Shown piece after piece: positions 41,759 to 49,200 of a stretch of DNA of 64,000 nt. Source of the stretch: Serratia fonticola (GTDB lineage: Bacteria > Pseudomonadota > Gammaproteobacteria > Enterobacterales > Enterobacteriaceae); NCBI RefSeq assembly GCF_006715025.1, contig NZ_VFMK01000001.1:4464001-4528000 (forward strand), given 5' to 3'. The position numbers and the translations under genes are program-made. How positions within the stretch are numbered: position 1 is the stretch's first letter; each line of letters starts with the position of its first letter. Below the pieces are notes generated by a model. It saw nothing but the letters and a program-made list of their open reading frames with translations, was not told the DNA's origin and made no database searches.

Positions 41759-43936
41759 ATGGCGACTATCAAGGATATAGCAAGGCTGGCGGGGGTTTCA
41801 CACGGTACCGTTTCTAACGTGCTGAACGGACGTGGCAATGTCAGCGTAGAGAAGATTGAAGCAGTTAAACAGGCAGCTCAGGAAATGGGTTATCAGATCA
41901 ATGCCCAGGCCCAATCCTTGCGCGCCAGTAAGAACAGCGGCATCGCCCTGATCCTGCCCAATATCAATACCGAGCAGTACCATCAACTTTACCGTGGGCT
42001 GCAACAAGCGTTGCGATCCTCTTTTGCAGGCGATCTGGATCTCTATATCACCGACGATCTACCTTCTGCGGAAAGGGAAATTCTGCAAACGCTGGCCGCT
42101 AAATCTTACCAAACCGTGATCACCGTATCCTGCCTATCTGACAGTGAGCCGTATTATCAGACGCTACGATTGCCCGCCGAGCAGATCCTGTTTGTTTACC
42201 GTCATCCGACGCAGGCCAGAACCAAATTTAGTTTGAACTTCGCTCTGGCAGCGGAGGCTATTGCCACCGAGATAGCCCGTGAAAACCCGCACCATGTTGG
42301 CGTACTCTGTGAACCGCTGGCTTACACCAACAGCCATAGCTTTGTCGATGCATTTAAAAACACGCTGGCGCGGCTGTGCCCATCGGCTCAATTAACGGTT
42401 ATTCCATCACCCGCCAGTGAGTGTCATACCGCCGCCTTTGCCTTTTTTGATGGTCAACCACCGCAAATCCTGGTAGCCCAAGACAGCGAGAAAAGTCGTT
42501 GCCTGACACAGGCAGCCTATTTAGGCAGTGCCGCCCCTTGCCCGCCGCTGTGGCAACTCAGTGATAACGACCCAGCCGTTGTCGCCAATCACTATAGCTA
42601 TCAGATGGATTATGCCCGCTTGGGATCGGAAATAGCCGATTATATTGCGGCTTCAGAGCCCCAATTTAATGAACAGATCATCGCTAACCGCGGATTCGCC
42701 CTCAACGTTTATCCCGTTCCGGTAGTCACCGAACGAGGAGAAACCCTGAACATGCTGATCCTGCCAAGCCCTTCAACCGATGCCCTGAAGAAGTTGTTGC
42801 CGCATTTTTATCGTCAGACCGGGATCAAAGTTAATCTGGCCGTTTACCCTTATGACGAGGTGTTTGAGATCCTTTCCAACCTGCATTTACATCCGTATTA
42901 CGATTTACTCCGTATCGATATGGCTTGCTTGCCCTGGTTTGCCGAAAAAGCCCTTACGCCGTTAGCCGAGATAGCACCTGAGCTACCGGCCTTGCTGGAT
43001 AATTTCTCTCCAGAAATCAACCATCACTTCAGCGAGATCGATGGCAAAGCCTATGCACTGCCGTTTGATGCCAGCACACAATTACTGTTCTACCGTCGCG
43101 ATCTGTTTGAAGATCCAACAATCAAACGCATGTTCTATGAGAAATCAGGCAACGAGCTGAAAATCCCGACCCGTTTCGAAGAGTTTGACGCCATCACCGC
43201 CTTTTTTACCGCCATTCATCAGCCGGGTAACCCGCAGCGACCAATGGGATCGTCAACCACCCATGGCAGCTCGGGCTTGATTGCCACGGAATATCTGCTG
43301 CGCTATTACGCGCTGGGTGGGCGCTTGGTACATAGTGACAAACCCATACAGCTCGAACCCTCACGGGCCATAGAAGCCCTGCAGCAATATCTGCAGCAAC
43401 TGGCTGTCACCACCAACCTGAACAGCGAGTGGTGGAACGCCTCGGTAGCTCAATTTGAACAGGGTCACCTGGCGATGTTGATCATGTATATGAACCTATT
43501 CAACGATGTCGCACACAGTCCTTTATCCCCAGCGATTGGCTACGCGCCAGTGCCTGGCAACATCCCGCAAATGGGCGGCGGTTCGTTGGGGATGTCCCGA
43601 TTCAGTGGAAAAAAAGCGCAGGCAGAGCAGTTTTTCCGCTGGTTATATTCTGCCGAGATTACTGAACATCTGGTGCTGCTCGGTGGTAACAGTGCCCATC
43701 GCTGCATCTATCAAAACCAACGTATTTTGCATCTCTACCCGTGGTTCAATTTATTGCGCGACCGCCCTAGTACCGGCATCCGTGAATCCCGGGGATTACA
43801 GGGGGAACTGTTCAACCTGCGTCATGCGGAGATCATTATTGGCCAAGGCGTGACTAACGTAGTGAATAAGATGATGAACCCAGAGCAAGCCATTGATTAC
43901 ATCAATCAGCGCTTGCTGAGCGAAGCTCAGGCCTAA
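41759..43936 (+). CDS. LacI-type regulator fused to an extracellular-solute-binding-like domain
   Basis: Product about 725 aa from the ATG at 41759 (MATIKDIARLAGVSHGTVSN), where LacI proteins normally begin; ATGs at 41735 and 41750 are alternatives. A LacI helix-turn-helix (residues 1-55) and a sugar-binding core (residues about 60-300) are followed, from about residue 340, by a family-1 solute-binding-like domain: LNMLILPSPSTDALKKLLPH, YYDLLRIDMACLPWFAEKAL, GKAYALPFDASTQLLFYRRD. Most LacI proteins are ~340 aa, so the second ligand-binding domain is an added sensor. It has no signal peptide and is cytoplasmic. Divergent from the permease/hydrolase operon, its likely target. Confidence 0.85.
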   Translation: MATIKDIARLAGVSHGTVSNVLNGRGNVSVEKIEAVKQAAQEMGYQINAQAQSLRASKNSGIALILPNINTEQYHQLYRGLQQALRSSFAGDLDLYITDDLPSAEREILQTLAAKSYQTVITVSCLSDSEPYYQTLRLPAEQILFVYRHPTQARTKFSLNFALAAEAIATEIARENPHHVGVLCEPLAYTNSHSFVDAFKNTLARLCPSAQLTVIPSPASECHTAAFAFFDGQPPQILVAQDSEKSRCLTQAAYLGSAAPCPPLWQLSDNDPAVVANHYSYQMDYARLGSEIADYIAASEPQFNEQIIANRGFALNVYPVPVVTERGETLNMLILPSPSTDALKKLLPHFYRQTGIKVNLAVYPYDEVFEILSNLHLHPYYDLLRIDMACLPWFAEKALTPLAEIAPELPALLDNFSPEINHHFSEIDGKAYALPFDASTQLLFYRRDLFEDPTIKRMFYEKSGNELKIPTRFEEFDAITAFFTAIHQPGNPQRPMGSSTTHGSSGLIATEYLLRYYALGGRLVHSDKPIQLEPSRAIEALQQYLQQLAVTTNLNSEWWNASVAQFEQGHLAMLIMYMNLFNDVAHSPLSPAIGYAPVPGNIPQMGGGSLGMSRFSGKKAQAEQFFRWLYSAEITEHLVLLGGNSAHRCIYQNQRILHLYPWFNLLRDRPSTGIRESRGLQGELFNLRHAEIIIGQGVTNVVNKMMNPEQAIDYINQRLLSEAQA

Positions 43937-43945
43937 AGCATAAAA

Positions 43946-43972
43946 AAGCCGGGTGGCTCAGCTCCGGCTTTA
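43946..43972. terminator. Bidirectional terminator between the LacI-type gene and cysS
   Basis: AAGCCGG and CCGGCTT form a 7-bp stem with A-run before and TTTATT after, between two convergent genes. Confidence 0.75.
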
Positions 43973-44009
43973 TTAATTTAATTAACTAACAACTTAATAA
44001 GCTATTAAC

Positions 44010-45395
44010 TTACTTGCGGCGCCAGGTCGTTCCCTGTGGGCCATCTTCCAGCACGATATTCATCTCATTCAACCGGTCACGGGCAGCATCGGCCAACGCC
44101 CAATTTTTAGCTACACGTGCATCGTTACGCTGTTTGATCAAGGCTTCAATCTCGGCCACTTCCGCGTCGTCCGCTTGCGCCCCGCCTTGCAGGAACTGTT
44201 CCGGTTCCTGCTGTAGCAAGCCTAAGACTTTGGCCAGTTTACGCAATTCTGCCGCCAGCCCGTTTGCAGCCGCCAGATCTTCGCCCTTCAACCGGTTCAC
44301 TTCTCGCGCCAGATCGAACAGTGCGGAATAAGCTTCCGGCGTGTTGAAATCATCGTCCATCGCTTCACGGAAGCGAGCTTCAAACACTTCACCACCAGCA
44401 GGCTCAGCATTGGCATCGGTGCCACGCAGCGCGGTGTATAAACGCTCCAGCGAAGCACGCGCCTGCTTGAGGTTCTCTTCGCTGTAGTTCAACTGGCTAC
44501 GATAATGGCCAGACATCAGGAAGTAGCGCACGGTTTCAGCATCGTAGTAACCGAGCACATCGCGGATGGTAAAGAAGTTGTTCAATGACTTGGACATCTT
44601 CTCTTTATCGATCATTACCATACCGGAATGCATCCAGTAATTGACGTACGGGCCATCGTGCGCACAGCTGGATTGAGCAATCTCGTTCTCGTGGTGCGGG
44701 AACATCAGATCGGAACCCCCGCCGTGAATATCAAAATGCGTGCCGAGCTGTTTGCAGTTCATGGCCGAGCATTCGATATGCCAGCCAGGACGGCCTGGGC
44801 CCCATGGCGATTCCCAGCTTGGTTCACCGGGCTTGGACATTTTCCACAGCACGAAGTCCATCGGGTTACGCTTCACGTCATCGATTTCTACGCGCGCACC
44901 GGCTTGCAGCTGTTCCAGATCCTGGCGCGACAGCAGACCGTATTGCGGATCGCTATCAATCGAGAACATCACGTCGCCGTTGCTGGCAACATAAGCGTGG
45001 TCACGATCGAGCAAGCGCTGGGTGATCTCGATGATCTCCGCGATATGGTGGGTCGCACGCGGCTCAAGATCAGGGCGTTCGATCAGCAATGCGTCAAAAT
45101 CCGCATGCATCTCTGCCAACATGCGCGTGGTCAGTTGATCGCAGGTTTCGCCGTTTTCTGCCGCACGGCGGATGATCTTGTCATCCACGTCGGTCACGTT
45201 GCGCACGTAGTTCAGCGAATAACCGAGATAGCGCAAATAGCGCGCAACCACGTCGAAAGCAACAAAGGTACGCCCGTGGCCGATATGACACAGATCGTAA
45301 ATGGTTACCCCGCACACGTACATGCCAACTTTACCGGCATGAATAGGTTTGAATTCCTCTTTTTGACGACTCAGGGTATTAAAAATCTTTAGCAT
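44010..45395 (-). CDS. cysS: Cysteinyl-tRNA synthetase
   Basis: Product 461 aa from the ATG at 45395 (MLKIFNTLSRQKEEFKPIHA), the same length as E. coli CysS; the open frame extends ten codons upstream but without homology. The class I signatures HIGHGRTF and KMSKSLNN and the zinc ligand motif around MYVCGVTIYD and ECSAMNCKQL are present. It charges tRNA-Cys in the cytoplasm. Divergent from ppiB, as in E. coli. Confidence 0.97.
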   Translation of the reverse strand: MLKIFNTLSRQKEEFKPIHAGKVGMYVCGVTIYDLCHIGHGRTFVAFDVVARYLRYLGYSLNYVRNVTDVDDKIIRRAAENGETCDQLTTRMLAEMHADFDALLIERPDLEPRATHHIAEIIEITQRLLDRDHAYVASNGDVMFSIDSDPQYGLLSRQDLEQLQAGARVEIDDVKRNPMDFVLWKMSKPGEPSWESPWGPGRPGWHIECSAMNCKQLGTHFDIHGGGSDLMFPHHENEIAQSSCAHDGPYVNYWMHSGMVMIDKEKMSKSLNNFFTIRDVLGYYDAETVRYFLMSGHYRSQLNYSEENLKQARASLERLYTALRGTDANAEPAGGEVFEARFREAMDDDFNTPEAYSALFDLAREVNRLKGEDLAAANGLAAELRKLAKVLGLLQQEPEQFLQGGAQADDAEVAEIEALIKQRNDARVAKNWALADAARDRLNEMNIVLEDGPQGTTWRRK

Positions 45396-45676
45396 CGGGA
45401 GATTCCGTGGTGTGCGTGATAACAAAAATATTAGGGTTAATCCAACGTATTGAAACCCGAAGACTGCTCTATTGCAAGGTCAAGGCCAATGATTACTGAT
45501 TTCGCCAAGAGAAAGCGGCGTAAAATCAGAGTTCATCCCGTCATTGCTGGCGATCGTTCCGCCCTCCTCCGCTTCTACAGCGGCTGCTGACTCGCTAATT
45601 GAGATATGTTATAAAGTCGCTCTGATTACTCACGCCCCTATGTGATATCTCACTTCATCTTGTTAGGACTAAAACT

Positions 45677-46171
45677 ATGGTTACTTTCCACACCAATCAC
45701 GGCGACATCGTTATCAACACCTTTGCAGACAAAGCACCGGTTACCGTTGAAAACTTCCTGAACTACTGCCGTGAAGGCTTCTACGACAACACTATCTTCC
45801 ACCGTGTTATCAATGGCTTTATGGTTCAGGGCGGTGGCTTTGAGCCAGGTATGCGCCAGAAAGACACCAAAGCAACCATCAAAAACGAAGCTAACAACGG
45901 TCTGAAAAACACCCGTGGCACCCTGGCAATGGCGCGTACCAACGATCCACACTCTGCCACTGCCCAGTTCTTCATCAACGTGGTGGATAACGACTTCCTG
46001 AACTTCCGTGGCGAAAACGCCCAGGGTTGGGGCTACTGCGTATTCGCAGAAGTGGTTGAAGGCATGGACGTGGTCGACAAAATCAAAGCGGTAAAAACGG
46101 GCCGTAGCGGCATGCATCAGGATGTGCCGGTTGAAGACGTTGTGATCAACAGCGTTACCGTCAGCGAATAA
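45677..46171 (+). CDS. ppiB: Cyclophilin-type peptidyl-prolyl isomerase B
   Basis: Product 164 aa, single cyclophilin domain without a signal peptide (cytoplasmic). Catalytic motif FHRVINGFMVQGGGFEPGM with the active-site Arg, and MARTNDPHSATAQFFINV, are the family hallmark. It catalyses cis/trans proline isomerisation in folding. lpxH follows 10 bases later. Confidence 0.97.
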   Translation: MVTFHTNHGDIVINTFADKAPVTVENFLNYCREGFYDNTIFHRVINGFMVQGGGFEPGMRQKDTKATIKNEANNGLKNTRGTLAMARTNDPHSATAQFFINVVDNDFLNFRGENAQGWGYCVFAEVVEGMDVVDKIKAVKTGRSGMHQDVPVEDVVINSVTVSE

Positions 46172-46181
46172 TCGCCACTGC

Positions 46182-46904
46182 ATGAGCACGCTGTTCATCG
46201 CAGATTTGCATCTATGCGCACAGGAACCGGCAATCACTGCCGGTTTTCTGCGTTTTTTGCAGCGTGAAGCGATTCACGCCGACGCGTTATACATTCTGGG
46301 CGACCTGTTCGAAGCCTGGATTGGTGATGACGATCCCGAACCTTTGCACGGCGAAATTGCCGCCGCCTTAAAGGGATTACAGCAGGCCGGCGTACCTTGT
46401 TACTTTATCCACGGCAACCGCGATTTCCTGCTGGGTAAACATTTTGCCCACGCCAGTGGCATGACATTGCTGCCGGAAGAGCAGGTAGTCGAACTGTATG
46501 GTCGCCGGATACTGATCCTGCATGGTGATACGCTGTGTACCGACGATCAGGCCTATCAGGAGTTCCGCAGTAAGGTACATAACACCTGGATCCAAAAACT
46601 GTTTCTGGCGCTCCCCCTGCGTTGGCGCCTGAAGATTGCCGCTAAAATGCGTGCACGCAGCCAGCAGAGCAACCAATATAAGTCCGAAGCCATTATGGAC
46701 GTCAATCCACAGGCCGTTAAGCAGGCGATGTTGCGCCATAACGTTCACTGGATGATCCACGGCCACACCCATCGCCCTGCGGTACATCAACTTGACTTGC
46801 CTACTGGCGAAGCCCATCGCGTAGTGCTGGGAGCCTGGCATGTTGAAGGTTCGATGATCAAAGTCACGCCAGAAGCCGTGGAGCTGATTCAATTCCCTTT
46901 CTGA
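46182..46904 (+). CDS. lpxH: UDP-2,3-diacylglucosamine diphosphatase
   Basis: Product 240 aa of the calcineurin-like metallophosphatase fold: FIADLHLC, GDLFEAWIGDDD, HGNRDFLLG and MIHGHTHRPA carry the metal ligands. It cleaves UDP-2,3-diacylglucosamine to lipid X in lipid A synthesis at the inner membrane face. Probably cotranscribed with ppiB, as in other enterics. Confidence 0.97.
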   Translation: MSTLFIADLHLCAQEPAITAGFLRFLQREAIHADALYILGDLFEAWIGDDDPEPLHGEIAAALKGLQQAGVPCYFIHGNRDFLLGKHFAHASGMTLLPEEQVVELYGRRILILHGDTLCTDDQAYQEFRSKVHNTWIQKLFLALPLRWRLKIAAKMRARSQQSNQYKSEAIMDVNPQAVKQAMLRHNVHWMIHGHTHRPAVHQLDLPTGEAHRVVLGAWHVEGSMIKVTPEAVELIQFPF

Positions 46905-46948
46905 TGCGCGGATAGATAATATTCGCGCTTTTGACGGTAAAACCGGCT

Positions 46949-46964
46949 ACGCAACCGTTTTCCT
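46949..46964. promoter_or_regulatory. PurR operator upstream of purE
   Basis: ACGCAACCGTTTTCCT differs from the enteric PurR consensus (ACGCAAACGTTTTCNT) at one position. It lies about 95 bases before the purE start, as expected for the PurR-repressed purEK operon. Confidence 0.85.
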
Positions 46965-47057
46965 CGCCTTTTACCCATGATATGCTCTACGCCCTCATAC
47001 GGCCTGCCGCCGCAGGCAACTGACCGACGTTTGTCCAATCACAGGAGCCATACACCC

Positions 47058-47582
47058 ATGGGAGCCACCGCTACTTCAGCCACCAATGCTGAGGTTAAAA
47101 TCGCAATTGTAATGGGATCAAAAAGTGACTGGGCCACCATGCAGTTCGCGGCCGAAGTCCTGACCATGCTGAATGTCCCGTTTCATGTCGAAGTCGTCTC
47201 CGCCCACCGTACGCCAGACAAGCTGTTCAGCTTTGCCGAACACGCCAGCGCCATGGGTTTTGACGTGATCATTGCAGGTGCAGGCGGTGCCGCGCATCTG
47301 CCGGGTATGCTGGCGGCAAAAACGCTGGTTCCAGTGCTGGGTGTGCCGGTACAGAGCGCCGCACTGAGCGGTGTCGACAGCCTGTATTCCATTGTTCAGA
47401 TGCCGCGCGGCATTCCGGTGGGTACGCTCGCCATCGGCAAAGCCGGAGCCGCTAATGCCGGGCTGCTGGCCGCGCAAATCCTGGCGCTGCACGATGCTGC
47501 GTTGGCGCAGCGCCTGGGGGATTGGCGTCAGGCTCAGACCGATGAAGTGCTGAACAACCCGGACCCACGGGAGGAAGCATGA
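47058..47582 (+). CDS. purE: N5-carboxyaminoimidazole ribonucleotide mutase
   Basis: Product 174 aa from the ATG at 47058 (AGGAG 10 bases upstream); the open frame to 46977 is upstream sequence without homology. IAIVMGSKSDWATMQFAAEV, EVVSAHRTPDK and IIAGAGGAAHLPGM are the class I PurE motifs with the catalytic Ser/His. It converts N5-CAIR to CAIR in purine synthesis. The purK ATG overlaps its stop by 4 bases. Confidence 0.97.
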   Translation: MGATATSATNAEVKIAIVMGSKSDWATMQFAAEVLTMLNVPFHVEVVSAHRTPDKLFSFAEHASAMGFDVIIAGAGGAAHLPGMLAAKTLVPVLGVPVQSAALSGVDSLYSIVQMPRGIPVGTLAIGKAGAANAGLLAAQILALHDAALAQRLGDWRQAQTDEVLNNPDPREEA

Positions 47583-48646
47583 AGCCGGTTTGCGTACTCG
47601 GTAACGGCCAGCTAGGGCGTATGCTACGTCAGGCCGGTGAACCTTTGGGTATTGCGGTTTATCCTGTCGGCCTGGATGCCGAACCGGAAGCGGTGCCTTA
47701 TCAAAACGCGGTGATCACCGCAGAAATCGAGCGTTGGCCAGAAACCGCGCTGACGCGTGAATTGGCAACGCATAGCAGTTTCGTTAATCGCGACATCTTT
47801 CCCCGCCTGGCCGACCGGCTTACGCAAAAGCAACTGCTCGATCAACTGCACCTGGCAACGGCTCCCTGGCAATTGCTGGCAAATGCTGGTGAATGGCCGC
47901 AGGTATTTGCCACCTTGGGTGAACTGGCAATCGTCAAACGGCGCGTTGGCGGTTATGACGGCCGTGGCCAGTGGCGTCTGCGCCCTGGGCAGGAAGCTGA
48001 ATTACCCGCAGAGGCTTACGGTGAGTGCATCGTCGAACAGGGGATTAATTTCTCAGGTGAAGTATCGCTGGTAGGTGCGCGTGGTCATGACGGCCAATCG
48101 GTATTCTATCCGCTGACTCACAACCTGCACGAAGAAGGCATTTTACGTACCAGCGTTGCGCTGCCTCAGCCCGATGCGGCGTTGCAACAGCAGGCCGAGC
48201 AGATGCTGGCCGCTATTCTCAACGAACTGAACTACGTCGGTGTGATGGCGATGGAGTGTTTTATCGTTGGCGATCGCCTGCTGATCAACGAGTTGGCACC
48301 GCGTGTCCACAACAGTGGGCACTGGACGCAGAACGGTGCGTCTATCAGCCAGTTTGAGCTGCATCTGCGTGCCATCCTGGGGCTGCCGCTGCCTAAACCG
48401 GTAGTGAATACGCCTTCGGTGATGGTCAACCTGATAGGTACAGCGGTTAATCAGCAATGGCTGGCCCTGCCGCTGGTGCATTTGCACTGGTATGAGAAAG
48501 AGGTGCGAGAGGGGCGTAAAGTGGGGCACCTGAATCTCAACGATCCCGATACTACCTCTTTGCAACAGACGTTGCAGGCGCTTGCCCCGCTGCTGCCAGC
48601 CGAGTACCAAAGCGGCTTGGCCTGGGCGCAGCAAAAACTGGGGTGA
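47579..48646 (+). CDS. purK: N5-carboxyaminoimidazole ribonucleotide synthase
   Basis: Product 355 aa, an ATP-grasp enzyme: CVLGNGQLGRMLRQAGEPLG (nucleotide domain), AIVKRRVGGYDGRGQWRLR, VEQGINFSGEVSLVGARG and INELAPRVHNSGHWT (metal/ATP site). It makes N5-CAIR from AIR, bicarbonate and ATP for PurE. Translationally coupled to purE. Confidence 0.97.
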   Translation: MKPVCVLGNGQLGRMLRQAGEPLGIAVYPVGLDAEPEAVPYQNAVITAEIERWPETALTRELATHSSFVNRDIFPRLADRLTQKQLLDQLHLATAPWQLLANAGEWPQVFATLGELAIVKRRVGGYDGRGQWRLRPGQEAELPAEAYGECIVEQGINFSGEVSLVGARGHDGQSVFYPLTHNLHEEGILRTSVALPQPDAALQQQAEQMLAAILNELNYVGVMAMECFIVGDRLLINELAPRVHNSGHWTQNGASISQFELHLRAILGLPLPKPVVNTPSVMVNLIGTAVNQQWLALPLVHLHWYEKEVREGRKVGHLNLNDPDTTSLQQTLQALAPLLPAEYQSGLAWAQQKLG

Positions 48647-48681
48647 TCTTGTGGGGTGATAGGCATGTAATCTCTGTGTAT

Positions 48682-48717
48682 CCCCCTCACCCTAACCCTC
48701 TCCCAAAGGGAGAGGGG
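48682..48717. repeat. Truncated CCCTCACCC-type palindromic repeat
   Basis: CCCTCTCCC-AAA-GGGAGAGGG with the outer CCCCTCACCCTAA arm on the left only. The intact form is at 49114-49160. Such palindromes are dispersed between genes in many enterics and pseudomonads. Confidence 0.7.
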
Positions 48718-48723
48718 ATTTAA

Positions 48724-49112
48724 CGTGCCACAAATTAACTACGGTATTCATTCTTTACATCAATCCGCTAAAGACTAGCGCCTTCTCCTGATAGCCCCCC
48801 GTACGGCGCCTAAAGGGGACTTACCGTGCCACAAATTAACTACGGTATTTATTCTCTACATCAATCCGTTAAAGACTAACGCCTTCACCTGATAGCCACC
48901 CCGTACGGCGCCTAAAGGGGACTTACCGTGCCACAAATTAACTACGGTATTTATTCTCTACATCAATCCGCTAAAGACTAACGCCTTCACCTGATAGCAA
49001 CCCCGTACGACGCCTAAAGGGGACTTACCGTACCACAAATTAACTATGGTATTTATTCTCTACATCTTCTCCAAATCAATCCGTTACAGATCAACGCATT
49101 CACCTGATAGCG
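48724..49112. repeat. Four tandem copies of a ~102-bp repeat
   Basis: Units begin at 48724, 48825, 48927 and 49029 with CGTGCCACAAATTAACTACG (the last has CGTACC and TATGG). They run through ATCAATCCG..AAAGACTA and CACCTGATAG to CGCCTAAAGGGGACTTAC. Copies 2 and 3 are nearly identical; copy 4 carries an 11-base insertion (CTTCTCCAAAT). All six frames are interrupted in the unit, so it is not a repeated peptide. The block fills the purK-ybbP gap. Confidence 0.85.
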
Positions 49113-49113
49113 C

Positions 49114-49160
49114 CCCCTCACCCCAACCCTCTCCCTGTGGGAGAGGGTTGGGGTGAGGGG
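49114..49160. repeat. Intact 22-bp-arm palindromic repeat
   Basis: CCCCTCACCCCAACCCTCTC(CC) and its exact reverse complement are separated by TGT. It directly abuts the tandem block and lies between two convergent genes (purK and ybbP), where it can form a strong hairpin. Confidence 0.8.
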
Positions 49161-49200
49161 AAATTAACCTTGCACTACCATCGCTACAGCCAGTAAAAAA

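Noticed and set aside
45650..46237. 195-codon minus-strand frame across ppiB, and similar long frames opposite cysS, purE, purK, fdrA
   Set aside because: They are exact shadows of strongly conserved genes on the other strand and carry no family motifs.
48724..49112. CRISPR array
   Set aside because: The repeated unit is ~102 bp without alternating unique spacers, and no cas genes are nearby.
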